64,000 bases of DNA. Origin: Cardiocondyla obscurior (lineage: Eukaryota; Arthropoda; Insecta; Hymenoptera; Formicidae). The notes under the pieces are model-generated. The model saw only the letters and a list, made by a program, of their open reading frames with translations. It had not been told where the DNA came from and did not search any database. Positions 11,505 to 24,043 of this stretch are shown piece after piece; the first letter of the stretch is position 1, and each line of letters begins with the position of its first letter. Where the stretch lies: the NCBI RefSeq assembly GCF_019399895.1, contig NC_091891.1, forward strand, positions 186,001 to 250,000, read 5' to 3'. The translations under genes were made by a program, and so were the position numbers.

Positions 11505-11877
11505 GCGAGCGCATTCGTTTCATCTTTGCCGCAAAGACTTCAATACGTGATTGTTTCTTTCTGAGTTGACTCAGATTATATCTTTAAAAACACCGTCGCC
11601 GCCGCGGCCGCGGCCGGCCCCTAAGTTGCTTAGAGCTCATTCGCCGAACCCGCTCGCCAATCAGTATTATTCGACTCGGCTACTTTCTGCAGAAAACGAA
11701 ACAATGCCATCGCCGCGCGCAGCCCATAGATTTCTTAGCGTTCATTCGCCGAGACATTATAATTTTTATAAAATCAACGGTGACAAATTTTGCATAATTG
11801 TATAGGACTTTTTGTCTTGAATTATTATTGTCTATCCCAAAATTTCGGGAGTGACAAAACGAACCGGACACCCTGTA
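11505..11877. mobile_element. Terminal block of transposon copy 2, repeated at 53704
   Basis: It ends GAACCGGACACCCTGTA at 11877. About 370 bp here are the inverted near-copy of 53704-54080, including GGCCGCGGCCGGCCCC-like GC sequence and CGCGAGCGCATT. It is probably the 3' terminal region of the copy-2 element, or a derivative of it. It has no gene. Confidence 0.7.
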
Positions 11878-12613
11878 TTATGTATTGAAAAAATTTGCAA
11901 ACAGAAATTTTAAAATCAAAAAAGATAAAACCAGAAAAATTGTTATATTAAATCATATATAATTAATAAAAATGTTCTTCAAAATTTTGAATTTTGTTGC
12001 TTGTTATATGTATATATGTATTATGCGTTGTTTTTTTTAACACTATGTATATGTATAATTACGGAAAATATTACACTTCTGAAGTATAATGCGATTTAAA
12101 TCGAACCCGCGCACAACCAGCAACATGGCGACTTTTTAGTCACAGAGATCAAAGAGGCCGACACAGAGTGAACCTACTGTTCTTTCTTATACTGTGCCGG
12201 TAGTAACATGTCAAGCATGCAAGACTTCGTGTGTTCGTGTCAGAGTTAAGATTGAGTGCAATAGAATTTCTATTATCGATCGATCGAATAATTATCTCGA
12301 GAAAGACTGAAAGACTATTCATACGTGTGATACGTGGAACGTAGATGAGACTTGACGAGTGAGTCGAAAGTCAAGTGACGAATATATTATCAATCAGATT
12401 TCCTTTGAACGGTGAGAACAGCCACATGGGCTGACCTTGACGAGGAGAAGCTGCAAAAGTCGTCTTGTGAGTGACAAGTGAGTCGAGACGTCGAGAGTCG
12501 AGTGACGAATATATTATCAGTCTATAACTTATAATATAACCTATAACTCCTATAAGTTCTAAATCGTTCTACGTAATAAAATATAAAGTAAAAGAGTGTA
12601 ATGTAAATTCAAC
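11878..12613. other. Non-coding leader with an imperfect direct repeat
   Basis: AT-rich to 12080, then moderately GC-rich. GAGTGAGTCGAAAGTCAAGT...GTGACGAATATATTATCA at 12357-12391 is repeated near 12478-12520. It may be the 5' untranslated or promoter part of the BED-finger gene that follows. No other feature was recognised. Confidence 0.45.
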
Positions 12614-13227
12614 ATGTTAAACAACGAGTACAACGATATAGTCAATATAGATGATCATGATATTTATGATAATCCACATGCAAATCAGCAAAATGACAAC
12701 AATAATAATGTTGACGGCATTGACGCAGATTCAAGTACTGTTGGTCGTTTACCAACATATTTATTAAAATATTTTAAAATTAAAAGTATGAAAGAAAATT
12801 CATTAATCGTGGAATGTACACATACAATGCATTCGTACAAAAATGTTATCAACTCCCATAAGTAGTACTGGAAATTTATACAAACATTTAAAAGTGAGTA
12901 TTATCACTATTTTCGCATGTTATTTAAGATTAAAAAAACTTCTTTTATATTGTTTGACAAATATTTTTTAACAATTTATTCATAAATTATTAATATTATT
13001 ATATTCCTAAAATTTGAAGTTTGATAATAATTATTTATTTATTTTAAGCGACTACATCCATCTATTCCAAATTCTATTAAACTAATAAAGAAAAAATTTA
13101 TAAACCAAAGTAGTTCCCAACAATCACAATCAGCTAATAAGCATAATAATGTCCAGAAGCAGAACTCACTATGGAGTACAAGGATAAAAAATGAAGAAAA
13201 AAATAAGAAAAAAGAAAAGGTTATTCT
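12614..13227 (+). pseudogene. BED zinc-finger fragment of a hAT-type transposase
   Basis: The first exon starts at ATG 12614 with an acidic Asn/Asp-rich N-terminus. In a shifted frame it continues into STGNLYKHLK, the typical second half of a BED finger. After an intron, the acceptor TTTTAAG near 13050 restores RLHPSIPNS, which completes the HxxxxH-like ligand pair. The exon runs in a Lys/Ser/Gln-rich stretch to about 13227. One frameshift lies near 12830, between the first cysteine and the rest of the finger. No DDE or hAT dimerisation region follows, so this is a fragment. Confidence 0.62.
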
Positions 13228-14034
13228 AATATATATGTACTCATTTATAAGTTAAAAAGACATGCCCATGTATGACATCTGACATCAATGACATGTATAT
13301 ATTAGTATACTAGGAGTAAAAATGAGTTTTTATGCCCAATATGTGTGCATTTGAGCTTTTCTATAATTGTATACATATATAATATATACTTTACGATTGA
13401 GCTAACGCCACAAAAAACTATGAGAATTCAGAGACACTTCGAGAGCCGTTCGTACGCACTGACATTCGGAACAAGAAGAAGCATTAGAACCGGCAAATGC
13501 TGCACGTGGCGCGGATTATCGATAAATTACCGGTCCGCGACGTGGTGCCATCGCGTAATTATGCGCGACACTAATCAAAAGCGCGGTCTCACCGAGTGGG
13601 CCCGTTAAATCGCGAACAGTTAGTAATACGGATAAAATATAAGAAAACACTTGCTGGCTTGTTGCGCGCGAACGAAGCCCGGCAAATAAAGTGTGGAGCA
13701 CACAAATACGCGAACGCACTCGCTTTGTCGTAGCAGACAATTAACAATTTGTCGGTTCGATCTTTCTGCGCCGAGATACAGACTGCAACTAACTGATCGG
13801 CTCGGATCTTCGCAATGCCTGGCTGACCTGCCTTTGTTCCTAAGAACGTGCGCATAATGTAACGGGAATAACCCGGGTTTTGCGAAAGACGACACTTATC
13901 AGACGGTCTACGTGACCGGATATGATGTTATAAACAACTCGGCGCCAGCAAGCAATAAAATAAAGGAAAGAAAAAGGGAAAGTTTTCAAGCACTGAAAAC
14001 AAATATCATTTTACATTTTAAGCATACACTTTTT
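13228..14034. other. Non-coding stretch, possible LTR-like sequence
   Basis: No gene was recognised. ORFs here are short and overlap on both strands. TGTAACGGGAATAACCCGGG begins near 13858 and could be a terminal repeat edge of the element that carries the ORF at 14035. No matching second edge was found. Confidence 0.35.
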
Positions 14035-14616
14035 TTATAACAACAAGCAAGGAAACAATGTACGAAATTTGGAATTTCTTCCGCTTTGATAACCACACAT
14101 ATGAAAGGCACAGCGTGGAAATTGAGATTCGCAATTGCAACACCCGGGGTTTTTTCCGTTAGACAAGTATTGATAATTCTCAGTTTGAAAGGAACTTAAA
14201 GATAATTCGCAGAATCGCGAATTCAATAGATTATTATCGGAAACAAAGGTAAAAGAATTTTCTTCTGGGTGAGGAACAACAGTAAGTTGACGGGATATCG
14301 AGGTAGAAAAATCTAAATCTGCAAACGGGTGGTAATTTTCAGGTTTTGAAAAAGGTTGAAAATTAGAAGGGAATAAATGCGAATCAATATCGAATGGGGG
14401 ATGAATTAAACCTCTGTCATTAGGTTGAGAAACCGAAGGAATGGATTCACAGCGCGATGCCGTTTGAGTGATATTCGGTGCAGTATAAGTAATTATATTC
14501 GTTAATAAGCGCAAAAGGGTTGAATTAACTGAATTAAGATGTGGTGATGGTCTAGATGGAACAAGTCGCAAATTCTCAGTAGGTTGTTGACGCGTTAAAT
14601 TTATGGGATACGACAC
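14035..14616 (-). CDS. Unknown Ser/Pro/Asn-rich protein, probable last exon
   Basis: A 193-codon open frame with no recognised domain. It is rich in Ser, Pro, Asn and Phe, with a cysteine cluster near the end (CCNCESQF...CAFHMCGYQ). The first codon is GTG and lies directly after ACAG, so it is better read as an exon entered through a splice acceptor than as a start. The ORF at 58052-58603 has the same layout (AG then TGAGCC, Ser/Pro-rich, Cys-containing, minus strand) inside a mobile element. This one is likely from a related element. Function is unknown. Confidence 0.4.
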   Translation of the reverse strand: MSYPINLTRQQPTENLRLVPSRPSPHLNSVNSTLLRLLTNIITYTAPNITQTASRCESIPSVSQPNDRGLIHPPFDIDSHLFPSNFQPFSKPENYHPFADLDFSTSISRQLTVVPHPEENSFTFVSDNNLLNSRFCELSLSSFQTENYQYLSNGKNPGCCNCESQFPRCAFHMCGYQSGRNSKFRTLFPCLLL

Positions 14617-15406
14617 TGTAATTTTCAGGGGGTTTATTAAATGGTGTTATGTCTTCCTTTTTTCTTTAAGAAGGATAATCGAGATTTATGTTCTAACTCA
14701 CTTCTGCTGGTAGCGGCTTGAATTCGGGCGGTCTTAGTTGCTGCTTCCTCAGGGGTAAGCGGGTTAGGCTAGTCGATGGTTTCGTGTGTTTGGTTTAAAT
14801 ACGTTGGAGAAGACGTTGAATCTATGATCCACAGATGTTGCATAGTTCTTCGATGATATTTTTTTCTCACTGTTCGTTCGCGAGGAAATCGGGCAGAGTG
14901 ACGATTGTGTTAATACTGTGCTTCTAAATTCGGTAGTGCTTTCGGCCTAAAAGCGCGAGGCTTATATAGCCGAAAAATTCGAAGAGAAGGGGTATTGTCT
15001 CATCTTCTGATTTCCGCTTCTGCTTTAATTCTGAGTCATTGTTTGGAATTTTTATGACACTGGCCGTCTTGACGCTTCTTAACTGTTGCTGGGCATCATT
15101 TTTTTTATTATTTCCGTTGGTGATCGTTGCGCAACATCGGCTTGTTTCGGCAATTCTTTGTGTTCTAATTTTAGACGGATTCATCGGACGGAGTGGTCCA
15201 CTTCCGGCTACTGGGCGGGTTATCTCACTGAGTATGGAAAAAGATTTTTTTCCTCCAGATTTTTTTTAATAATTTTGATTGATGACGCCTTTGTTTGCTA
15301 TAGTGTGTTATCTCTATGCTCGTGGACCCTCAGTTTTGTCAAAATTTTATTAAAGTAGTGTTCACCTAGGAAGCAAGTGTTCAAGAAAATGGCTCCAAAC
15401 GTAACA
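14617..15406. other. Upstream region of the unknown ORF, no clear gene
   Basis: It contains an 86-codon minus-strand frame at 14924-15184 (Lys/Asn/Gln-rich) with no recognised motif. It may be the first exon of the Ser/Pro-rich gene, but this could not be established. Confidence 0.3.
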
Positions 15407-16469
15407 GTTACAAAAAAACGGTATCTGTGTTTTAATCGAAGTATTGTCCGTCGTTTGACACTACTTTTTACCATCTTTCAAGCAGCATACGGATACCGCG
15501 TCAGAAGAATTTTTCACTTCTTGAGTTTATCTATAAATCGATCCAATTTTGCGTATGTTCATATGATGTGAAGTGCTGTTCAGACAAGCTATACGCCATC
15601 GACAGAAACAAATGGAAATCAGATGGAGCTATGTCTGGCGAATATGGCGGGTGGGGTAAAACTTCCCATTTAAGTGTTTGCAGAAAAGTCTTGACAAACG
15701 CCGCAACATGTGGACGAGCATTATCGTGCAGAAGAATAATTTTGTCGTATCTGAAGTAATAGTGCGCGCGCTTTTCCTTCAGTGCACGACTCAATCTCAT
15801 TAATTGCGTTCGGTAGACAGACCCAGTAATAGTTTCATTCGGTTTAAGCAACTCGTAATATACCACATCAACCTGATCCCACCAAATACACAATAAAAGT
15901 TTTTTTCCATGAATATTTGGCTTAGCTGTAGATGTTGAAGCATGGCCAGATGGTCCCCACAATTTTATCCTCTTTGGATTATCGTAGTAGATCCATTTTT
16001 CATCACCAGTGGCTATACGGTGCAGGAAACCTTTTCGTTTCTGTCTGGCAAGCAGCATTTCACATGTGCAAAATCGGCGTTCAATGTTTCTCGACGTCAG
16101 TTCATGTGGAACTCAATGTCCTTGTTTCTGAATCATTCCCAATGATTTCAACCAATATGAAACTGCTTGTTGAGTCACTTTTAATGTAAGTGCAAATTCT
16201 TCTCGCGTTTGGTACAAATCTTTATTCAGTAATTCTTCCAATTCCGCGTCGTTGTACACTTTCGGCCTTCCGCTACGTTTTTTATCTTCGATGTTAAAAT
16301 CACCGTTGTTGAACTTTTAAAATCACTCACGACAACTTCTTTCACTTAAGGCAGTCTCACCGTATGCTTCTATAAGCAATCGATGCGCCTCAGCTGCAGA
16401 TTTCTTCAAATTGAAGAAATATATTAATAGTTACCGCAAATGACGCTTATTTCGTTCAAAACTTGACAT
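15407..16469 (-). pseudogene. mariner transposase (DD34D), broken
   Basis: The minus strand starts with ATG at 16469 (MSSFERNKRHLR). It then runs through a decayed helix-turn-helix half with several stops and shifts. An open 175-codon block follows at 16058-15531 with IATGDEKWIYYDNP, ILLHDNARPH and IAPSDFHLF. Exactly 34 residues separate the second and third aspartates, as in mariner/SETMAR-type transposases. The C-terminal part (FFxRGIRML, ERW, DGQYFD) continues to about 15436 with TGA and TAA codons. All catalytic residues survive, but the protein is not intact. Clear terminal repeats were not found. Confidence 0.9.
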
Positions 16470-18585
16470 TTTCGCACACAAAAGAATATACTATTCTGAT
16501 AAAAATTAACTAATATGTCGAGGTTAACTTGTTTTAAATTTAATTTTAACCGTAACTTACTGATGGCGCCAACTTTGATCAAATGGCGGAAACTTATTTG
16601 TACACCTATTATAAAAATTTTAAAAAAACATAAATGTATGTAACAAGACGGTCTGCGTTATGTTGCAGTTTCGGCGTTGAGTTGCCGACACTGCCGATTT
16701 ACCGACTCGCGAAGATTCGGCAATACCGACAAAATGACGCAGTCCATCGCGACGGTGCGGTGAAGAAGTGAGTAAGGGACCGAAGCGTCGTGAAACTCGT
16801 GAGTGCGGACATTGTGCGACGAGACAGTGGGGACAGCGTGCCACGATTTTCCGACCTTCAAGAAATAACGACGATGAATGCGAGGAGTCGGCGTCCACTG
16901 AGATATCGAGGAGTGCCGACGACGAAAACTGACGGTCAGCTTTCGCTCGGCCAGCAAAAGTGACGACGAAGGACGGCGGCCGGCGGGCTGCCGTTTATGA
17001 GTGTATCACGCCGTATTATAAGGCGATCCACGTGCCGTACCGATGAGTTTTTGTTCCGTGACGGAGGACCAAGGCTTTTTCTTTCTCGGAGGTTTCCCGA
17101 GTTAATCGCTCTCTATACCCAATTCCAATCAGGGGCTGGTCAAGTATTGGGCAGGATATTGAGAGAGAAGATGTAAAGCAAAAGGAGAGCACCGCACGTT
17201 TTAATCACGTGACCGGCGAGTGGCGGACGAGCGCGCAGCGTCCGGACGAGAGCGAGAAAAGTTTCTCGCATGTCGGCGTGTTTTTGAGTTTGAGTCGTGT
17301 TTTGGTTTTGCGTATGTATTATCAGGTATTCGGATTTAGGAACGTATCTCTCGTACGTGCAATAATAATTCTGTATTGCGTTACCGTAAGGTTATTTGCG
17401 TATTTCTTAGTATTTTGCGTTACCGTAAGGTTACTTGCGTATCTCTTAGTAATTTACGTTACCATAAGGTTAAAGTTTGTATTTTCGTAGCGTTGCGTTA
17501 CCATAGGTTTAATCAGCGTTCTTAGCGAGTGCGAGTACTATGGCGTTTCTGATTTATAATAAGTTTAACTGCGTATTCATTAATGACCCAGCGAGTGGCG
17601 GAACTTAAAATAGTATTTGCGTGATAGGATCGTTAGTACTGGAGTTCGGTTAATCTTTGTGTAAGGCGCGAGCTAGGTAATGCGGAGAGGGGCGTGGGTT
17701 TCTCCCCGTTGTATCGTCATTGAAATTAAAATTCAATTTTTGTTTTGTTTAAATTTAGCACAAGTAAAAAGAAAATAAAACATAAAAGTAAAAAAAATAT
17801 AAAAGTAAAAGAAAAAAAAAATGGAGTTAAATTTTACCTTGTCCACGTCGTTGGTTCCGAGTCACGCTGAGAGTAAGAAATATCAAAGATGAAAGATAAT
17901 TAAAATGTTAGTAAGATTTTAGACTTATAAACTTTTTATAAAATTGTTAAGTATGTTTGTTACGTCAACTTGGATCATATTTTATTTACAATCATTTGGA
18001 AAAAAATTTCTAGAAACAGGTTAGTGGATAAGGAAAAAAGTTGACTTATCACTGAATTTTGTGTGACGTTTAAGATTCGATTGTCACACAAATTACGCGC
18101 TAGGAAAAGGTTCGAGATAATATTAATAAGAATGAAAGATTGGTTCTGTTTTAGGAAAAAGAATTTAATCCTTTCTAGAGACAGAACCGGCGGAGATTTT
18201 TCGCAGTCAATGTGTTCGGTAAATAGAGAAATATGCGCATTCGTATTTCCCGGACATAGCGCCCCGGGCCGTCGCATGCGGCGCTGCCTTATTTTTGGCG
18301 CTGTTAACACACGTGAGCGTGAGCAGTGAGCGAGGCGAGGTAGTAGCAGAGAGTGCGAGCTATCGTAAAAAAAAAGTAATCAATTGCCGTGCGTAATTAT
18401 TAAAAAGCCGCTGTACGGCTCTGAGAGGGGCCTGACGCCTGTCGCCGCTGTTCGGCATTGTTTCTATTTGGAGAGTGTATAGCTGGACTAACTAGAGCCA
18501 GGGCAGCGAGCTGACCTCGCTGCCACCGCAACACGTGGCAGCGACCATCTTGCCCACGTTGGGCGCCTATTCACACAAGCCTTCG
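16470..18585. other. Long non-coding stretch
   Basis: No gene was recognised in 2.1 kb. Features seen: a tandem repeat (17376-17510, listed separately) and an imperfect inverted word pair near 17110-17165 (CTCTCTATACCCAATTCC against GGGCAGGATATTGAGAGAG). There is also an A-rich segment at 17760-17825 and a GC palindrome (GCGCCCCGGGCCG) near 18260. It may contain LTR or leader sequence of an unrecognised retroelement. Confidence 0.4.
17376..17510. repeat. Short tandem repeat, about 45-bp unit, 3 copies
   Basis: GCGTTACCGTAAGGTTA recurs at 17378, 17418 and (as ACGTTACCATAAGGTTA) 17456, with TTGCGTAT and TCTTAGTA between. A fourth partial copy (GCGTTACCATAGGTTTA) ends near 17512. There is no coding role. 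Confidence 0.75.
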
Positions 18586-19040
18586 TTCTTAAGGTAACGA
18601 TTACCGTAACTGTGTAATTCTGTATTTTTAAAAAAAGGTTCAAAAAAAGCGCCAAGTATAGGTGAGCGAGAAAAGCGTCCTCGAAAAAGTTTTTAAGCAA
18701 AACCAAGACTCCCCCAAAAAAAACTCCCTTAAAATTATACTCCCCAAAAATAGACCATAAAACGTGTACTTTAATAACAAATACTCTTCATAAAATTAAT
18801 GAGATCAAATAAATGCGCCAAGAACCTGAAGAAAATAGAAATTGTATTTAAACAAAATCAAGATTCCCCCCAAAAAAGACTCCCCCAAAATAGAACATAA
18901 AATGTGTACTTTAATAATAATTACTCTTTATAAAACTAATGAGATAATGTAAAGAAAAAAAAAACTTGGCGCTGCAAAACCAAATCTTTAAAATCTCAAA
19001 TTATAATTTTGCTTTTTACGATGTGCTATGCATCAGATTT
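18586..19040. repeat. Left arm of a GCGCCAAG foldback split by a LINE
   Basis: AAAAGCGCCAAGTATAGG, then GAGCGAGAAAAGCGTCCTCG and AACCAAGACTCCCCC, then AACTTGGCGCTGCAAAACC near 18960. These are the inverted copies of segments at 24655-25000. The compact copy at 5718 shows the original arm-loop-arm order. Confidence 0.8.
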
Positions 19041-19622
19041 TTGTAATTACACTGGATGTATATTAAAGAGTATTTTTAAAATACATCCAACAGTCCGCAA
19101 TCTGTAAAAGTGGGACGGCAAAAAATTTGTTGCATTGCCCATTTTCAATATTTTTGTTATATTATACATATTTTTTAAGTTATCAGCATTTTTGTTTTGT
19201 CTTCTTAGAATTATGTTTCTTTTCTTATTTTTTCTTTTATTTTTTTTTATTCAATATTTTTATTTAATTTTTTTTTTTTTTTAGGACTTTCGTTTCCGAT
19301 TGCAGAGCGAACGGTTGTGTGTCTGAGCGAGTGCGTGTAGAAAAAGGTCTTGTGGGAGTAAAATAGTTTTTCAGAGGTAAAGGGTTGGTTTGAGGGGAAA
19401 GAGGGAAGAGTTTTTAAGGAGGGCAAGTGAGGGTAAAGGGCAGAGGTAAGAATAAAGGGAGAAATCTGGGAAAGTATAAGGCGGAGTTTTTTGGAGGTTA
19501 GGTTGGCGGTGACGGGGAAAAAAACCGTGTGTAAGACAAAGGAAAGGAGGAAGGCAAGGGGGTAAAGGAGAGAGTAAGAGGTAACAAAGACAAAGGGAAA
19601 AGAGATAGAGAAGATTTGGAAA

Positions 19623-20706
19623 ATGAGTGACCAGGAAAAGGAAAGTGTGGAGAGTGGAAGTGAGGAAAGAAAAGAGGAAAAGGGAGAAGAGAAAATAAAG
19701 AAGAAAATGGGTAGACCAGCAAAGGTAGAATTGTTAAGAAGGGAAAGGTCCAACAGCTTGCCAATTATGGAAGCATGGAAGCAAGAGGAGAAAAGGAAGG
19801 AAAAGCAGGAGGAAAAAGACGAAATAGAGGGTTTGGAAAGATTTAGGAAAAGTGTGAAAGTTTATAGATCGCCGGTGAAAGCAACAGAAGAGGGTGGTAA
19901 AGGAGGAATAAGTAAGGAAGGTTTTGAAGAGGTGATAAAGGAGATGAGAAGTGGATTCGCTAGGATCCAAGCGCAGATGGAGGAGGTAAGGGAAGTAAAG
20001 GTACAAATCAGAAAGGAAATAGAAGATTTGAAGGAAATATGGAAAAAAGAGAAGAAAGATTTAGAGAAAAGAATAGATGGGATGGAAAAAAAAATAGGGG
20101 AAAAAAAATATGAGGGAGGTAAAATGGAAATACCAGCAGAGATACAGGGAAAAGTTTTAAGTTTGGAAGAAAGAACGAGAATGTTGGAAATGGCAAAAGA
20201 AAGAGAAAAGAAAGAATGGACGAAAAACAATTTAATAATAAGAGGTATAAAGATAAAAAGTGAAGAAAAAAAGGCGTTGAAAGAACAAGTGGGAGAAATA
20301 ATTGAAGCAACAGATGTAAAAGCAAAGATAGAGGATGTAAATAAGATAGGAGGAGTGAATAAAGGAGGTTATGGTATGGTATGGGTAAAGATGGAAAAAC
20401 TTTAAAGAAAAACTAGAAATACTAAGATGCAAGGAAAAACTAAAGAACAAAACGGAATGGATAGGAGACGATCTGACAGAATATGAAAGGAAAGTGGAAT
20501 GGCTCATAAAGAGAGAAGCGGATAGATTGAAAAGAGAAGGAAAACAGGTAAAAATAGGATACAAGAAGATATGGGTAAATAAAGAAATGTGGATATGGGA
20601 TGATTTGAAGGAAGAATTGAGAAAATGGGATGGAGCGACAGAGTTTGAAAAAGAAGGAAATAAAAGGAAGAGGGTGATAGTGGATAGATTGAATGCAAGT
20701 TTTTAA
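19623..20706 (+). pseudogene. LINE ORF1 protein (L1-ORF1-like coiled coil plus RNA-binding part)
   Basis: An open frame of 260 codons starts at ATG 19623. It is shifted once at about 20400 and continues to 20706. It is very Lys/Glu-rich. Residues about 100-170 look like a coiled coil (heptads in EVREVKVQIRKEIEDLKEI). NNLIIRGIKI begins the RRM-like part, and DDLTEYERKVEWLIKREADR is the typical motif of the C-terminal domain of L1-type ORF1 proteins. These proteins bind element RNA and chaperone nucleic acids. One frameshift makes it non-functional. Confidence 0.72.
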
Positions 20707-20735
20707 AAAGGGGCGGAAGAAGAGAAGAAAATGAG

Positions 20736-23700
20736 TTGAAAAAAGTGGAGAGAAAAGATGAGGAAGGAGGAAAAGAAAAGGACAAAGAAAAAAATGGAAA
20801 AAGAAAAGATAAAAGGAAAAAAGAAAAAGAAAAGAAGAAAAAGGAGAGAGAAAAGGAAAAAGCGGATATAAAAGATAGAAACGTGAGAATAGTTTTTTGG
20901 AACGTGGCAGGAATAGAAAACAAGGATGAAGATTTCTGGAAGAACATGGAGAAATGGGATGTAAAATATGTGTGAAACTTGGTTGGAAGAAAAAAAATGG
21001 AAGGGGTTAAGAAGCAGACTGCCAAAGGGCTAAAAATGGATAAATAAGGGGGCAGAAAAGAAAAATAAGAAGAGGAGGGCAATGGGGGAAATGGTGATGG
21101 AATGGAAAGAGGAATTGGAAGGAGAAGGAGAATTAGAATTTGAAGATAGGAAAGGAATGATAGGAATAAAGATAAAAAGTGGAAAAGTATGGTGGAAAAT
21201 AGCAGGGGTATATGTAAACGAGGATTTAGAAGACATAACAGAGAATATGAGAAATTGGATGGATGAAAAAGAGGAAGGAACGAGATATCTGATAGGGGGA
21301 GACTTTAATGTGAGGACGGGAGAAGAGGGCGGGTTATGGGATGATGAAAAAGGAGAAGAAGATAAGGAAGAGAGAAAAAGGAAAACAAAGGATAAAAAAA
21401 TTACAGGAAAAGAAAAAAAATTTTGTAAAGTTTTGGAAGAAGCAGGATGGGAAATAGTCAATGGTTGTACAAGAGGAGATGAAGAGGGTGAATGGACATA
21501 TGTAGGGGGAAGAGGAAAAACAGTGATAAACTATGTGATCAGTAACGTGGAATCAAAAGGAGAAATAGTAGAAATGAAGGTGGGGGAGGAAGTGGACTCA
21601 GACCACTTACCCTTAATAGTGACGATAAAAAGGGAGGGAGGAAAGAGGAGAAGATGTAAATATGGTAAAAAAAAGAGCACGAGACTAGCTTGGAGTGAGA
21701 AGGAGAGGAAAATTTTCAGGGAAAAATATAAAGAAAAAAGAGAGAAAGAAAACAATACGGAGGAAAATTGGAGAAGTTTTAGTAAGGAACTGGAAAAAAC
21801 AAAGAAAGTAATTAAAAAGGAAATGAAAAAAGAGGAGGGGGAAAAACCAAAAAAAAGATGGTGGAATGAGGATTGTAAAAGGAAAAAAGGTGAAGTAAAA
21901 GAAGAAATGCGAAAATGGAGGAAGGGGAAAGGGAGTGAGGAAAATTATAAAAAGAAGAAAAGTGAATATAAGAAGCTATGTGAGGAAAAAAAATTGCAAG
22001 AAAAGGTGAGATGGGAGAAAGAAATAGAAAAAATTAGAACAGAGGGAGAAGTATGGAAAGTCGTAAACAAGGGAAGAAAAAAAAGGAAGGAAGTAAAGGA
22101 AAAATTAAAGATTGAAGAATGGGACGGATATTTTAAGAAAATGTTAGGAGGAGTGGAATGGAGAGTAAGAGAAGAAATAGGAGGAGAGAGAATAGAAGAC
22201 AATGAGGAAGATATAAATAGAGAAGAATTTGAAAATGTAATAAGAAGGTTGAAAAAAAGGAAAAGCAGCAGGAAGTGATGGTTTAGAAAATGAAATATGG
22301 AAATGGGGAGGGGGGAAAGTAAAAGAGAAATTATGGGAAATGTGCAAAAGAGTATGGAGGGGGGAGGGGATGCCGGAGGAATGGAGAGAAGGTGTGGTAG
22401 TTCCGGTGTTAAAAAAAGGAAAAGGTGAAAAAGTAGAAGAGTATAGAGGGATAACGTTGACACAGACTGCGTACAAAGTGTATGCATCTGTGTTAGCAGA
22501 AAGATTAAGAAAGGATATAGAAGAAAAAGGAATATTACCGCAGAGTCAGGCCGGTTTTGGAAGAGACACGAGGACAGTGGACCAGATATATGTGTTAAAT
22601 TACCTGCTAAATAAGAAGATAGAGGAAAAGAAAGGAAAAATGGTAATAGCGTTTATAGATATGAGAGCGGCTTTTAACTCTGTAGATAGGAAAAAATTGG
22701 TGGAAACAATGAAGAAAAGAGGGATAGGAGAGGGATTAATAAGAAGATGTGAAAAAATATTAATGGAAACGGTGAATAAAGTTAAGGTAAATGATAAAGA
22801 AAGGAAAAGGTTTTGGACGACAAAGGGAGTAAGACAGGGGTGTCCGCTTAGCCCCGGCTTGTTCACACTCTTGTTGGCGGACATAGACGAAGAATTAGAA
22901 AAAGGAGGATGGGGGGGGTATAAAAATAAAAGACAGGAGGGTTTACTCGCTGGCATACGCGGATGACATTGCACTACTGGCAGAAAATGAGGCAGGGATG
23001 AAAGAAATGATTAAAAACATGGAAGAATATGTAAAGGAAAAGAGATTGGAAGTGAATGTAAAGAAAACAAAGATAATGAGGTGTAGAAAGGGGGGAGGGA
23101 GATGGAAAAAAACTAAATGAGTATGGAAAGGAGAAGAAATAGAGGAAGTAAAAAGTTTCAAGTATTTGGGATACATAATCATGAGAAATGGAGAGCAGAA
23201 GGAGCATGTAAAGGACAGAGTAAAAAGAGCGGCAAGAATAATGGGGCAGGTGTGGAGTATAGGTAAAAGAAAATTCGGAAAAGATTGGAGTAAAAGAATA
23301 TGGCTATTTGATAAACTGGTATGGTCGGTTATTAATTATTGCGTGGAAATATGGGGATGGAAGGAAAGAGAAGAGGTGGAGATATTACAGGAAAAATACT
23401 TGAGATGGGTGCTGGGAGTAAGAAGATATGTACCAGGATATATGGTGAGAGAAGAACTACAGAGGGATAAATTGAAAGGTAGAGCAGGGATGAGAGCATG
23501 GAAATATGAAAAACGGCTAGAAGAAGAAAAAGAAGGAGTTTTAGCAAAATGGTGCTGGGAAGAAATGAAGGGAAGAGCAAGGAAGGGAAGAAGCAAAGGA
23601 AAATGGGAAAAAAAAGAGAGGAATTTTTTGAAAAATTTGGGTGGTCTGGAAAAGAGGTGGAAGATTTAAGAGAAAGAGGGGAAATAAGGGGGCAATATTT

Positions 23701-24043
23701 GGTGGAAAAGGATGAAGAATGGCAAAGAGAGGAAAGATGGAAAAAAATAAGAGAGTCAAGATTCAATAAGTATTATAAAAAAGTGAAAGAGGAAGGGATA
23801 CCAGGATATTTGAAATTGGAGTGGAAGGAAGAAAAATGGCAAAGAGTGGCAAAATTTAGATTAGGGGACGAAATGAGAGGAAATAAATATTGGGAGGGGG
23901 AGGAGAAAAGAAAATGTAGAATTTGTTTGAAGAAGGAAGAAACGTGGGAACATATATGGGAGGAATGTATAGACTGGGGAAACGAGAATAGTTGGGAGAA
24001 GATGGTGGAGAAAATTCTGGGAGGGGTTAGGAAGGGGGGTTGA
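20736..24043 (+). pseudogene. LINE ORF2: APE endonuclease, reverse transcriptase, CCHC-like tail
   Basis: Pieces in several frames form one protein. The basic N-terminus leads to VRIVFWNVAG (endonuclease start, about 20885). Then come IGGDFNVRTG (about 21295), INYVIS and SDHLPLIV (about 21600). Reverse transcriptase motifs follow: YRGITLTQTAYKV (22444), AFIDMRAAFNSVDR, GVRQGCPLSPGLF (22830) and, after a shift, LAYADDIALLAE (about 22950) and KYLGYII (23160). The end carries CRICLKKEETWEHIWEEC, a CCHC-like zinc motif. At least four frameshifts (near 20975, 22260, 22920 and 23650) and stops near 21000-21060 and 23118 break it. IDYV is INYV in the endonuclease. Confidence 0.88.

Noticed and set aside
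15350..16620. Terminal inverted repeats of the mariner at 15407-16469
   Set aside because: The best candidate words (GTTCACCTAGG near 15359 and GTACACCTATT near 16602) are in direct, not inverted, orientation.
19247..23766. Many long minus-strand ORFs rich in Ser, Phe, Leu and Pro
   Set aside because: They are shadows of the purine-rich LINE: the complementary strand is pyrimidine-rich and rarely forms stops. No motif is seen in them.
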